Shown: positions 1 to 12,906, counted from the first letter of the stretch. The stretch is DNA of 64,000 nt from Gnetum montanum (GCA_015680685.1 MNCI01027444.1:418004-482003); one strand, 5' to 3'. Notes: generated by a model not told the origin, from the letters alone. Numbers and translations: made by a program.

Positions 1-1199
1 AAATAGGCAACTCAATTGATACGAAAATCCACTAAAATCCACTACTAAAGATCAGACAGAAACCTGGTCTCACTCAAACTCTGGAAGAGCAAAATGGAAG
101 GGGAAGAAAAGCAGATTTCGTGCTCACGAATCACGATAGAGATGGAGAGAAATCTTTACAGCAACGAGGGAAAGAAGCGGAAAATAACAAGTGAGAACCA
201 AGAGCCAACGTTCACCGGAAAAATTGTGCACTAAGATTACAAAGGTAAAGATGTAGCACTGTCATTTAAAAAACGAAAGAAATATCATCCAAATTTTTTA
301 AGAACAAAAACTAGAATTAAGGATCGAAGAGAATCGCTCGCAATGCATGCTTCCATAGCTCGGCAAGCCCGTCCAGATTCCGCTACAAGGAAACGATCGA
401 TTTTCTGAAAAATATAGAATGATAAAAAATATAGAAACTGAAAAATATAGAATAATAAAGTATAGAATGATAGATGTGCAGCGCATTCTGTGAAGATAAC
501 AATTCATTCTCTAAGCATCAACAGATAAATCCGATAAGGCAGTCTCCTACCCAGTCACCCAAATCAGACTGGGCAGACAAGACCCCTGCATCAAAAAAAA
601 TGTTCATCGTTTCTTCGTTATTGCCTGCAAATGAAAAACTGAAAATGAAGTTTGTAATAGGAAATGCATTGTTCCACATACGTGGTTGCGCTCGTACTAA
701 CTTTTCCCTAAGAAACAAAGGGTTTGGAGAGTCTGCGGAAGGCACCAAATCCCTATCAATGGCCGAATAGGAGGAGTGTCTGTAAATAAAAGGTATTGGA
801 CGCGGATGCAATTTGCAGGAAACAGGTAAGATTTGACGCGATTTGCAGTAAAAATTAATAAGATTTTAATCCACAATGAATGTTCTCGTTGAGAGTTGAA
901 AAATCGAACGAAAAATTATAATTTACGTACCCAATGCGAATTTTACACGTTTCTGTACGCGTGCCCGAATCCACCGCGAACGGTTCGTGAGATTTTCTTG
1001 GGAATCGCGAATCTCCGGCGCATAGGTGGGATCTTATCTTATCAAAACTTTGTTGCAGAGAGGTTTCACAGTGCACGCCACTCTCCGAAACCCTGGTATT
1101 ATTCTCTCCTCTCAATTAATTCTGCCAATCATCTGCTTTTAAATCATGGATGACTGGCTTCTCCAGACAATTCTCGTTAACGGAATTTGGATTTTGCAG

Positions 1200-2057
1200 A
1201 TGACCGACAAAAAACACGGCCTCTGGTGTCTTTAAAAGAGGCCTCTGAGCGACTGAAGCTTTTCAAGGCTGGTCTCAATCAAGAAAATTCATTTGATTCT
1301 GCAATACACGGCTGCACAGGAGTGTTTCAAGTTGCTAGTCCACTCTTCAGTTCTTTGTTAGGCCTTTCCGATGTAAGATTTTACGAAGCGTGATATTTAC
1401 AGATTCATCATTCACCCATCAAAAAATAGTTTTACATGTGATCTAACTACCAAAAATCCGTTTCAATTTTCCTTTGGATTTTTATCTTATCAGGACGAAG
1501 TTTTAGAAGCTGCTGAAAAGGGAGTACTGAATGTGCTGAGATCCTGCAGCAGAGCAAAAACTGTGAAGAGGGACTTTTATCGAATTTGGTGGATCTGTAT
1601 TGATTTTGCTCAGGAAATGGAAGCATTTTACAGCGAACATTGCATAGGAAGGATTTGGGATCGCTGTCAGTGGTGCACATTGATGATGTTTGCACTGCCG
1701 CTGTGTTTTTAATGGAGCAGCCCTCAGCAAGTGGACGATACATTTGTTCTGCTGTTTCCACAACTCTTACAGGGTACCTTGTCTTCCTGCGAAATAGATA
1801 CCGACATCTTCCATTGACGATTGAGTGAGTGTTGTGATTTTTTTTTCGGAGTTGATTATTTGGTTTGGTAAAAAAAAGGCAGAGAAACTTGTAATGGAGA
1901 TTTCTGTTTCAGGTGACAGCCGGAAGCGGAGGATTATCCATTTGCAGAAGCTTCTTCTAAGAAATTGAGGGAGATGGGTTCTGTGTTTAAGCATGGATTA
2001 GAGGATATTGTCGATGATTGCATCAGTGCTGGCCAAAAGCATGGCTTATTATCCTGA
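1200..2057 (+). pseudogene. Broken dihydroflavonol/cinnamoyl-CoA reductase-like gene (NAD(P)-dependent extended SDR family)
   Basis: Four exon-like blocks match the DFR/CCR/ANR-type reductases of plant phenylpropanoid and flavonoid metabolism. Block 1 (1200-1372) follows a TTTTGCAG acceptor and reads SLKEASERLKLFKAGLNQ, then GCTGVFQVASP; it ends at a GTAAGA donor. Block 2 (1494-1571) follows TTATCAG in matching phase and reads DEVLEAAEKGVLNVLRSC, then TVKR. Block 3 (about 1640-1825) reads SLSVVHIDDVCTAAVFLMEQ and GRYICSAVSTTL. Block 4 (about 1930-2057) reads SSKKLREMG and GLEDIVDDC and ends in TGA. Roughly 120 residues normally found between TVKR and SLSVVH are absent, including the Ser and YxxxK catalytic residues. 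I also could not find the first exon with the Rossmann GxxGxxG loop. It cannot encode an active reductase. Which subfamily it came from is uncertain. Confidence 0.75.
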
Positions 2058-5000
2058 ATTTGTGCATAACTATTTATCTTAATTGACATCTCAGTAGGTA
2101 AACTATATATGAACATATTTTAGTATATATTTAGCTTAATGAAGTAAACTTTTGTTAAAAAGGTACGTCGAGCCAAGGCATACAAGACTGCTATGTTCTA
2201 AAGACTGCTCTATTCTAAGGATTGCTTTTGCACGTTTGACTGAATCCGTACATTGTCTGTTCATTCCATGAAATTAGCAGCAGTCTTAAAGAAAAATCAA
2301 TATGTTAGTTAAATTAACTGACATTTTTTTAAAATCATGGTTATCAGACCCCCGTAAACTCTGCGATTAATCTGGAATGCGAGTTTCTTTGGTAAAACCA
2401 GTTTATTGGAGGGCAAAAACTCTGCTGGTCGAGTTCCATATTACTCCAGTTTTTCGAGATTAACCAAGAACTGTCAAAGGTTTTCAAGCATTTACTCTGT
2501 GAAGTGCTCAGTAGAAATAGAAGCATAAAAAATTGCATGCAATCAGATAAATCTATATTTCAACGTGGAAAAATATGCATCCAACAAAAAATTGATTAAT
2601 AATTGACATGTTAGATTTGATTTGAAGATTTTCTTAAATATTATAATAATCTTGTTACGGTAAAATTCTCAGTTTCCGACCTTCCCAAAACTTTTGAATT
2701 GAAGAATAGCATCTTAAAGACATCAGCATCTCCTATGTTAGTGTGCATACATCCCTTAACCAGTATAATTCCAGCGGAAAGTGGGTATTTAGATATATAA
2801 AAATTGGGTTAGTTTGTTTGTGAACTAATCCAGTGGTTTCTGTGTCTGTGAAATGATAGAAACTGTGGAGAACAAACTCCATAGAAAGCGCAGTTTGTAT
2901 CAAAGCTGTGCATGGTTGATTGTAGTCTGGATAGACTGCTACAAAACGGTTTTTATGCAAGATGAGTATATTTGATGGAGGTTATAGAATGGGAATGCTC
3001 AACAAAGGGTTCCACAGTTTCCTGTGAATGGCTAGATGAGATTGAAGGAAATAGGTAGAATGAAATCTGGAATGTTATAGAGATTTTTTATATTTAATTG
3101 CCAAAGTTGAAATGTTAGGATTAAATGCAAAGACTGATTTTTAAACTGTTGATTCTCAAACGCCAAGTATGAAAATATATACTCATTTTAGCCGAGTTTA
3201 CACCGAGTTTCAGTTTAACCAGCGTTTCGAGTCCAGTGACCAGTCCGAGTATGGTAACCATAATTGAAATTAACACAAAGCATTTTTCTTTGGAGAATTC
3301 ATTTACTATAATAAGCAGCTCTTAAGGTTGTGTTTCGGCTTTTCCCTTGACTTTTTTCTTTTTTCTTTTTCTTTTAACACAGGAAAATGGGAAATAGTTG
3401 ATCAGATGAGTTACATTCAAAATCTTTTGTTCGCTGTAAAAGAAATTAGGGTTCTCAAGTCCAGTGACCTGCAGGTATTGTGGTAAGATTGACTTCTTCA
3501 GTTTTCACAAAAGAAAAAAAAAAAAAAAAGCAAAAGAAAAGAAAAAATCGTTTAATGTAACATTTGAGTACAAATGAAAGTTAAAACCTGAATAATTTAA
3601 AAGTGAAAATTTCAGATTCTATGCATTCTATTACTTTGAAGATTTGGATTCTAAAAATTTTATTAGTAAATAACAAAACAAAGAAAAACTTTTAAAGCTT
3701 TCACTAAAATAAAGAAAACTGGTTCAGCTTTAAAGCTTACTCTAAACTAGTCTTAAGCTTAAATTAGGCCTATAGCTTTTAGAAGGTTAAGAGTAATTTT
3801 AATTTTAAATTGTTTAACCAAAATAAATACAAAATTTAGAAATAAAATAACACAAGTGCTTCACCAGTCCTCTAAAGTGCTACATCTTTTAAAGTTTAAG
3901 TTAGAATGAAGGGATATGTTTTATGGTAAATCATACATATTGAATGGGTGATAGCCCAAGTATTACTATATTTGCTTTATTTTTGAGGTTGCTACTCATT
4001 GGTTAACAAGGCTTTGTAGGCAAGGTATTGTCATTATTAGTCACACTTAAGATATTCTATTATACTTAAACTATTCTAAAGTATCATGCTAGCAATATAT
4101 CTTATGTATATCTATAGTTAAACTAATTTTGGCTTAACAATGAGGTGTTAACCTAGTGGTAAGACTTGATTTAAAAGCTCCAAGTCATGGGTTCGATTTT
4201 GGTGGGCAATGTTATGTTATAAAATTCTAAATGAACCATATTACAATTCTTGTAGGGCACCAAGTCCAAAAGGAATTTATAGAGAAGAAAGAAGGTCAAC
4301 TATGAAGTAAAGTAATTTCAATGGCAAAGGTTCTCTGAGAAATACATGGAAACTAGAAAGCAACTTGGGAAACTAAACTAGATATGAAAGCTAAATTTCC
4401 TAACATTTTTTAAAAGGAAAATTATTGATTAAGGGAAGGATGTCATAACTTGAAATTTTGCATAAGTTTAATAATGTAATTTAAAGTTATGAAATGCAAT
4501 TTAATAAATTATTTTTAATTTCATTGATAAAATAATAGGATTACATTATTGCTTGAATTAAGTGCATACAATATGCTTATTAAACTTTTGTATTCTTTGC
4601 TTCTTACCATTATTAATGCTTAGTTATATATCTTTTATATTTCATGATTGAATATTCAAATTTAATTATCCTTAGAAGTTTTTTTGTTTGTTAGTTATTA
4701 TATTTATGCATATTTGATTATGTATCATACACATTATCATAGAACACTCTTTTTATAGAGCATTTAGAACCCTAACCTTACCTAGGCCATACCACATGTA
4801 ATTGTATGTCATCAAAATGGACTTCTAAGGTTATTTTTAGTTAAAATTAAATACATCTTAAAATATCATTCTTAAGGAAGTGTTTTAAATAGAATATCTC
4901 TTAAGAGGATTTGTAGCAAAATCCTAAGCATATTCACCAACTAGTCAAGTAGAAGGTTTTAACATAAATATGTTCTAATATAGAAGGTAAGAGATAATTT

Positions 5001-5441
5001 TATTTACACCACATTGGATCTAATAAACTAGATGCAAAAGCTTAGTATCTCTCAATTCTTATTCCAATCAAGTATTAGAATGCTAACAACAAAGTGGAAG
5101 ATGGATTCAACTTCCCCAAGAAGAGTACATTTGTAGGTTGTGCAAATTAGGAGCCCTTAAAGATGAATTACATTTATTTTTTCTTGTGTTGTGACTACCC
5201 ATTCAAGGTAGTATTATAACATTACAACACAACTTATATAAATTGTTTTTGATAACCCCATTAGTGCTTGGTCATTGTAGAGTCTATCTTTATTTTTCAT
5301 GAAAGTGTAATATTTTTCTAATAGATGCTCTCGGCCTGAAGATTTCATAATAGAGCTTCATTTCATTTCATAAATTGACATTGTACTTAAGATTTGACCT
5401 TACCAATATGTGTGAGACATTCAACATGCTAGATTTAAACC
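2058..5441. other. AT-rich intergenic DNA without a recognisable gene
   Basis: I see only short chance reading frames, all with biased, low-complexity composition. A run of A with a few G interruptions sits near 3508-3547. One SINE-like head (4138-4200) is listed separately. No LTR ends, pol motifs or structural RNA could be supported elsewhere. Confidence 0.6.
4138..4260 (+). mobile_element. Candidate tRNA-derived SINE (head with pol III A and B boxes)
   Basis: An A-box-like stretch, TTAACCTAGTGGTAAGA (4148-4164), is followed 25 bases later by a B-box match, GGTTCGATTTT (4190-4200). The order, spacing and CCTAGTGGTAAG core are those of tRNA-derived plant SINE heads. The segment does not fold into a complete tRNA and has no CCA-adjacent acceptor pairing, so it is not a tRNA gene. 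The 3' end and target duplications could not be defined, so the end given is nominal. Confidence 0.45.
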
Positions 5442-5446
5442 TTGGT

Positions 5447-6335
5447 TGATGAGTAGCAAGTGTTTCCTATGCCAACCATACAAATCACTAGTGTGTACAC
5501 ATGATCCAATTATATTCCATGGACTACACTTACCTAAGTGATATATATCCATAGAAGGTAGAAGACATGGTTACTAGTCATTGTCTTCCCAATTCTCACT
5601 TGTATTAACTCAATTGTATGGTTAAGTATGATTAAGGTGTAAGATATTTATTTTTATAATTTTTATTATTTTCTTTATCTTCGTAATAATAAAATAAAAG
5701 AAGGCTTGATTATTTAATTATATTAATTAATTAACTAAAATATCCTAAATAAAGAAAATCTATTCCCACTTTCCGTGCACATCCTGAAGATATACTAACA
5801 CTATTGGGTTTCCAAGTGTCTACTACTATGCATACTAAGTATTCATTGCTTGGATTACCAAGTGTTAATATATTATGCTTAAAGTGGTCATATTCACATT
5901 AATTATGAATTAGAATATTAAATATTAATAATGAGAAAGTAAATTGCATTCAAAGTAAAATACTAAAAAATAATCTTAAACTAATCCAAGTGTTGTTATG
6001 GATAGAAGAAATGTTGATTTTATTGTTGTTCATGCAACTGTGTCTAGGTACATATTGCATTCAAATAAAATTTTGTATAATCAATTCAATCCATGCTACA
6101 GGCACTTAGAGGGAAGAGTTTCTACATTTTACGAAAAGAAACTATAAGAGTCTGACTAAGGTATCAACCAAATGGTATCATAAATGTAGTGGGTGCGTGC
6201 ACATATATAGCTAACCAATGGATCATTGTCAATACACATGTGCCAATGCATCCTGGGATGCATTAAAAAGACTACATTGATAGGGTAGCATTGACAAGGA
6301 TGCATCAACACAATCACCTTATTAATGCTTCAACA
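5447..6335 (-). repeat. 3' LTR of Host
   Basis: This 889-bp block aligns along its length with 51646-52521, for example at the shared stretches near 5520/51720 and 5840/52040. It begins TGATGAG and ends CAACA on the plus strand, giving TG...CA ends in either orientation. The plus-strand bases after 6335, read on the minus strand, give a purine-rich CATGGGG just before the LTR, as expected for a polypurine tract. Confidence 0.75.
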
Positions 6336-6879
6336 TAGCCCCATGACTGATTGAAAACTTGTCCTCAATTAAACAAAATGGGATCAAGTTTCATACAAAA
6401 TTTTGGAAAGTATGAAACTAATTAACTAAGTAATTGAATGACTGACTAACTTTTGAGTGTCATATTGTATGAATTACATAATAAATGCAAATTACAATGA
6501 AATTGGACTCTTTAACAAAATTGGCAAATGTTTGTTAAATGGATGGAAGTTGGATGAAGTCTTCACACTATACCTAGAGGTGGAGGCTCCTATGATGTGG
6601 AAGGTCCTTCATCATGTCCCATCATTGCTAGAGGCCTAGGTTATCTTGTTGGTACTGTCGAAACTAAAAAGCATCTAGGAGTACCTTCATCTTTTCTTCT
6701 TTTTTGCATGAATCATGAATAGTCAAGGCTTCTTCGCCTATATGTGTTGGTGGTGGAATATTCCACAAGGATGATAGTGTTGGAAACATCTTCTTCATAT
6801 TGATGAACCAAGGTACAAATTATTTACATTTAATATCAAACATTTAGACGAGGTTTTGTAGCTCATGGTAGTCACTTAT

Positions 6880-8206
6880 TCTCTTGGTTAGGATCTTAAC
6901 AATAGATCATTAATTAGTGAATTTTCTCTTAACAACTTTAAGCTTCATGTTGTCAACTTCCAACTTCTATTTGATCTCTTTGTAAACCTTGAGCTCCACC
7001 TCATAGAGGAGGTAGGAGCAAGTCACCTACTTTTCTAGTTTTTTCCTAGGCATCCTTGCAATTAGCATTGTTAAGTTTGCATATTGAAGGTTGGAAAGCT
7101 CCATGTATTCAGTCATCTCTCTAATTTTCTACTCATTCAGATAGATCTCTTCTTAGTTATATGTGTTAAGTCCATCAAATATGGATTTTCATGCATCACC
7201 TCTCTATTGAAGTTGCTAGATGGCCTTATTTGCCTTCATCTTGGCCAACTTGATTTCTTTTTCATTGACCTCCTTAAGCATTCTAACCTAGTTATTGTAG
7301 TGATTTTTAACTTGTTCATGCTTTAGGGCTAAATACTTTAGTGATCAACCATCAATTACTAGCAGTGGCCTCCTCAAGTTATGCATTGGCGATCAATAGC
7401 TTGCTCTTCATCTTCAATAACTTCAATTGAATGGTTGATATACCTTTTGAAAGACAAAAAATTCTCTAAAAATGGTTTTCCAACTCCCACTAGTCATTCC
7501 AACACTTCCTCATGTTGGGGAGTTCTCATCTTTTCATTACCTACTCTTATAGATACCTGTACATCCTCCATGGTAGCAATATTAGGAATAGATGCACTAG
7601 GAGTACTTAGAGCTTCATCAACATAGTCTACCATAATCTTTGATGCTATCTCTTAGCCCTTGTGTAGCATGATGAGGACCATTACTCCTTCACCTTCTTT
7701 CAGCATTACAGAAAAAAGTTGTGGCATCCCTAGAAATTTTAGGAAATGCTTATCCTAGGATGAATATAGTAACTTCTCTAGCACTAGGATTTGAGTGGAT
7801 ACGTGCCTAGTTTGTTTATGCTAAGGACATCAATGTCATTTCACTATCCAACCAACTAATTTTGCTTGTGACCCTGTTTAGGTGGCTCATGGCTAGATAG
7901 TAGATTGAAGGCTCACCACCACCTCCAAAGGTTTGTTGTTATTGTACTAGCCACTCTTTAAGCTTCCATAGTTATTCTATGACTACTAGCATTTTAGGTG
8001 TTGTCTCTAATGTCATAGGTAATGGTGGTTGTGATTTTTCCTCTTCCTGAAGCTTAGTAGCAACTTTTCCCTTTATCATATCTTACCAAGATGTGGTAGG
8101 AGCTCTATGGAATACATCATTTTAGTAGTGGATCATACCTTCCCTTTTGCAAAGTTTTTTAATTAGGCATGAGAAGAGGAGAAGGTTGTGACCTTTTTTA
8201 GCCTCA
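6880..8206 (-). pseudogene. ORF2 (coiled-coil envelope-position protein), middle and C-terminal part, Host copy
   Basis: On the minus strand this stretch continues the ORF2 fragment at 24299-24860 after removal of Insertion III. Directly after the CCATT duplication it reads LLLFSCLIKKLCKREGM, matching LLFPYLIRKLCKCVG of the copy at 17391. Further on it reads VNEKEIKLAKMKA (copy 1: INEKEIKMAKAH) and YMELSNLQYANLTMLIA (copy 1: YMALANLRYANLAMLVA), the heptad-rich coiled-coil part. Many stops and some frameshifts are present. Function is unknown. The bases from 6336 to 6880 are the expected untranslated stretch before the 3' LTR and contain nothing else I can recognise. Confidence 0.65.
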
Positions 8207-8211
8207 CCATT

Positions 8212-8640
8212 TGATGAGTCATCATTGTGTGAACCCTAATATTGATTACCTAATATCGAGGCTTTGATATTGGATATGCAATATAGGATCCTAGGAAATG
8301 ATGTTGAATATCCAATATTGTCTCTTCCGTGCTAGCCTATAAATATAACACTTGGGTGCATGGTTGGAACATAGTTTTTTCTCAGTTTTTTATAGTCTTT
8401 CTTTGATTTCTACATTCAAGTTTTGTTATTCCTAGTGCATGCCTATAGTGTGATGTTTGTAATTGTACGACACCTTTTTTTGAGTGTGACATACTTGGAC
8501 ATGTTATATGACTAGAAATAAAGATCGAGATTACTTCCATCATTGCTACATTCACTTATAGATTTATTGGTGCTTTAATTATTCACTTGTTTAGTTATTT
8601 ACTATTTTCTTTAGTTGATGTTTTCATTTATTGTGACCTT
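8212..8640 (+). repeat. LTR A, 3'-truncated
   Basis: It starts TGATGAG directly after the CCATT duplication and carries TATAAATATA near 8339, CATGCCTATAGTGTGATG and an AATAAAG near 8517, all at the same spacing as in LTR C. After about 8640 the last 430 bp present in LTR B, including the primer binding site, are missing, and the sequence jumps to the gag leader. Confidence 0.7.
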
Positions 8641-8758
8641 TTTTATTTCCAATGATCGTAGTTATTTAGATTAGTTACATCATACATGATCACTGTAAAG
8701 TTATTAATGATATGCCCTTTACAAAATATTAAATCACATACACCATAAGCCAACAACA

Positions 8759-10860
8759 ATGTCTCTTTCACAAGAAAGCAATAATGCACTATATAATAAA
8801 AACACTCATTAGAGAACTAATGAGATATATGGTGAGGAAAATTGGAGTGACCAACCTTATGTAGGGGTTTCTTATGTTCATGACCACCTTGACAACACTT
8901 AAAGACTACGTTCATCTAAGGTAGACAACCTTGGAGGAGATGAAGTAAGTTCTGGATCAAGGGAGGCCTCAAGGACTAAGACCTCCTCGAAACCAAGAAA
9001 CGATCAATCAAAGGACCATGGGGAGCACCATACAAGCATGGCAATCCTTCCAATTCCTCATTTTCCTCTTTCCTTTCAACATCTAGTTCTGATGAAGATG
9101 AACATAGGTATGGAGATCTAGCTCCACTATAGGGTTAGAATAGAATTAAAAATAGAACTCATAGAAAACTCACGGTCATCAACATGAACATAGGTAAAAT
9201 CATCATCCTCAACCAAATAGGAATTTTCCTCATAGCTTATTTGATGATGATGAACACTTGTTGGCCACTAAGAGCCTAATGTAGATCATGGAGGTGGTTA
9301 AGATATCTCATAGGCATTGCAAAGAGAGTCACCTACCTAGGCTTGATATGAATAATATCCCTAAGTTTACAAGAGGCTATGATTTGGATCCACAACATCA
9401 TTTACAAGCCTTCCTAGATGCCTGTGCTTTCTACAACATTGAAAGTAGGTGGCAAAAGCTTAAAATCTTTCCTAGAGCACTAATCAATGGAGTTGAAGTG
9501 TGGTATAAATCATTGAAGCCAAATTCAATTTGATGGTGGACCACAATGTTGGAACTCTTCAACAAGAAATACCAAATCTAAGCAAGGATGTCCAACCTAA
9601 GGAGATAGATTCAACAATGGAAGAAAGAATAACATGAACCCTTGGACATGACCGTAGATAGATATTATTATCTACTGAATACATGCCCAAGCCATGGTTT
9701 CTTTGAGGAAAGGAAACTTTTCCACATCATAGATGGGCTTTGTAATGAAACAAGGGAGATCCTTGGAATGTATTCCCTAGGTCAATTATATGACCTATAA
9801 ACCCATCAGGTCCAAGAGCTAATCGAGCATGTGGAAAAAGAAGAAGGAGAGATATGCAAATGGGAGAATGTTGAGAGATATGCCTTAAATCCAAATTTTG
9901 TACAAAAGAACATGCTTAGGAGATTTCATCTTCCACAAGGTAATTATAGATAGTCCCACAACCAATTGTACTATCCTAGGGGTACTTATTACTAGCCTCA
10001 ACACTATCATCAACTACAGTGGCAACAACCATAGTCGTGGGAGAGTCCATCACCAAATCAGTCTTATCCTTCCTATTAGCCAAAAATGCATGGATAGTAT
10101 GTTCAAAACCCTATTTCTCCATCTAGTTCTATGTCCTCTGCTTCAAAGTGTGACTATTACTCTCCTAGGTACCATCAACTCATGACATCCCTAGAGAGAT
10201 CACCACCTTATGCCTCTTACCATCCATCCTACCCTTGATATTCTCATACTCCACCTCATTAGATGCCATCACCAAGGACACAAGAAAGTTTGACATCACA
10301 ATATGAACAAACAAATTCCACTTGTGCTACAAATGTGCATAGACATGTTGACATAGGTAGGTCTTAACTGCCACGTCGGAAATGTCCCTTATTTAGTAAA
10401 GGCTATAATCTAAAGCAAAACACTCATGAACCAACCACATCATCTGAACCAACACAATATGAATCTAATGCAATGCCTCCCTTTTTCCCACCACCATTCT
10501 ATGGCCCTAAACAAGGGCCACCATCCATCATTACTCTAATCCCAATCCCAAGCAATGAATCTACAAGTGTGGGGAGATCAACAAATCCATGAATACCATA
10601 TCATAATCAAGGGTGTAATAGAGGGTCAAACATTTGTAATGTTAACATACCTTATACCCTGATCCATCATACATTTAACAATCAAGAGTATGACCAACAA
10701 TTTGTCTACCCAGCCACTGCAACACCAATAGACACCCAATGGCTAGGGAATGAATGGTTACCAATGTTTTATACATGCATGGATCCTATCTATCCACTTA
10801 TTAATCCTTATCACAACCAAATGTTTAGTCCTGGGAGTCACCCCCCCATTCTAATCTTTA
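8759..10860 (+). pseudogene. gag A (Ty3/gypsy capsid protein), degenerate
   Basis: The start ATG lies in AACAATGTCTCT, the same context as gag B. The capsid domain is clear around 9340-9640: NIPKFTRGYDLDPQHHLQAF, then WQKLKIFPRALINGVEVWYK and, after stops, a run like other Retrotrans_gag domains ending in HGFFEERKLFHIIDGL. The C-terminal third is rich in Pro, Gln and Tyr and ends near SPGSHPP. Nothing resembling protease follows. At least a dozen stops interrupt it, mostly TAG/TAA where related copies have Gln or Trp codons. Gag would form the cytoplasmic virus-like particle. Confidence 0.7.
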
Positions 10861-12050
10861 GGATTCATGAATGTTTTCCATCTTTTTATTTTATAATTTT
10901 ATGTCATTTTCTCATTTCTTGATACAATTTTTCTTATTCCTTTCAACTTTTTCTATTTTTTGTTTTCATCTTTTTGTTATTAATCTTGCCTATGAATAAA
11001 ACAATCATGTTGCCCATTGAGGTGAGGTTTTCTCTATGTTGTTGAGTCATAAGAGATTGATTATTCAAATAGTGAGACCACATCATCCATCCATTCATCC
11101 CATTAATAAGAGGTTCTTACCCTAGTAATAATGGTATTCTTTTTCATCATCCAACCTAAAAATAAATCCATAATCATTGTGTCTAGGTATAATAGTGAAA
11201 ACACAAGGTGGAATGTAAGGGGTGTGACATCAAGGGGATTTGTGGATTCTCTTTGGCAACTTCTATATGGACTATCATGTAGCTAAGGTTGTGATTATAT
11301 CCTTGTAGATCTAATGAAAAATGGGAGTAAGAGTACCATAAAAAGCCACTGAGTAATTTCAATGGGTGCCACTGGAAAGACATGTACTCATACCTAAAGG
11401 TTGGTGGCTTTTTAGAACTTCCATAAAACAAACATGTGTGCCATAAATAAGCTCCTCCCTTGGACAAAATGGCAAGTGATGTTACTCCTTGCAACTATGA
11501 TATTCTTATGGTCATCAGCTGAAGTGATGACATGATGTGATGTCACTGAAATGTGGTTTGGACTTGGTTTGAATCTTGGACATAAGGGCTTATGATTATT
11601 TAACCATTAATAACACACAAGAATTCATTGTGCCCATGGTAAGACACCTCATGTCCCAATTTCTATAATCCTTTCTATAGTCCATCTCATATTACTATTC
11701 ATTTGATTCTAACTTGTGGTTTTATGTAGCATAGAGTTATTATCTCAAACTAGTGGTTTTCACATGTGTATTTTGTTGCACAAGTATGCATTATGGACAT
11801 TTTTAGGTGTGGTTATACAAGGAAATTATAAGTTCAAGCCTGCTTTGGGAAGAACCCACTTATGTAACTTTTGTGACTTGTACTTGTTTGATACAACCAC
11901 ATCATTCTTCACCTTCCAAGTGCTTAATTGTTAAATTTTGTTGTTTCTCTTATCATGTAATTAACTTGTTCCAAAAAATAAATCTCACATCCTTTTTCTT
12001 ACACCTTCTAATGAGATGTGATTTGAAGGGCACCAATGTCAGACATGCAA
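10861..12050 (+). other. Non-coding spacer after gag A, truncated
   Basis: This matches 15463-16790 after gag B and, inverted, 31200-32000 in Insertion II; for example the segment around 11213-11340 reappears as its complement at 31660-31790. It is a conserved untranslated part of the family. It stops near 12050, where the sequence passes directly into LTR B instead of going on to ORF2. Confidence 0.6.
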
Positions 12051-12886
12051 TGTTGGAGTCTTGACGTCATGTACCCAATATTGGGGCTAATAAGTGATAT
12101 CAGATACCTGACATCACCTCATTTGGACCACGCCTATAAATACTACACTTTGGATTCTAGATGATACAAATTTTGGCTTAGAGTTTTTACACATCTTTTA
12201 ATAGTTAGTTTTCAATTTCTTTCCTTTCTATTATTCCCAGTGCATGCTCACATTATGATGTTGGTAGTTGTACAACATCTTTGTTCGAGTGTGACATACT
12301 TGGACACATTACATGACTAGAAATAAAGATCAAGATAACTTCCATCATTGTAGCATCCACTTAGATTAATATTATTACTTTAATTATTTAATGGTTTCTT
12401 TAGTTAAAAATTTCCATTTATTGTTATTTACTCTTCTTGTTATTAAGAAAAATGTGTATGCCTTAATCATGAATGTTTAAGTGTAAATACTTGGTCATCC
12501 AAAGGTGTATCATTTGGCACAACTAGTGACGTACACTTGGTAATCCTAGAAGTAGCTCCATGAATTCCAAGACATGTACAAATGATTAAGAGTGGATATC
12601 ATTGCCATAGGTTAACTTAGACTTTATTTTTCATTATTCATTAGTTATTCAATTTATCTCTTTTCATTACCAGGAGTAACATAGAGTTAGGAAACATCAT
12701 ATGCCTCAATTTGGACTAAACCATACGTGACAAAGCTACCACTCGTCCAAGTGAAAAGACCGCAAGCTATGATCAAGACATAACAATCTAGATGCTACAG
12801 CTAGTTCGATCCATGGAATTTGACTGGATCATGGATGAATTCTTGTGATTCATATGGTTGAGTGTAGGGGTACCTCATTGCTCATC
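12050..12886 (+). repeat. LTR B (internal LTR of the composite)
   Basis: TATAAATAC near 12135, CATGCTCACATTATGATG and AATAAAG near 12323 line up with LTR C, and the U5 part from 12430 to 12886 matches 23860-24293 closely. It ends CTCATCA. Its upstream edge is uncertain because the first bases resemble the internal promoter-like segment at 16780. Confidence 0.7.
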
Positions 12887-12888
12887 AT

Positions 12889-12906
12889 TGGTGATATTGT
12901 TGCGGA
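12889..12906 (+). other. Primer binding site, decayed (tRNA-Asp type)
   Basis: TGGTGATATTGTTGCGGA lies just past the LTR end. It fits the tRNA-Asp-type site at only about 11 of 18 positions, but it sits where the better preserved copies at 35805-35820 and 51625-51644 sit. Confidence 0.4.

Noticed and set aside
896-1153. First exon of the reductase with the Rossmann motif
   Set aside because: The open frame there has no GxxGxxG-like sequence and no similarity that I recognise.
4141-4210. Complete tRNA gene
   Set aside because: Only A- and B-box-like words are present; the arms needed for a cloverleaf do not pair.
8640-8758. Primer binding site for LTR A
   Set aside because: The LTR end and primer site region are deleted there; TTTCCAATGATCG has no usable match.
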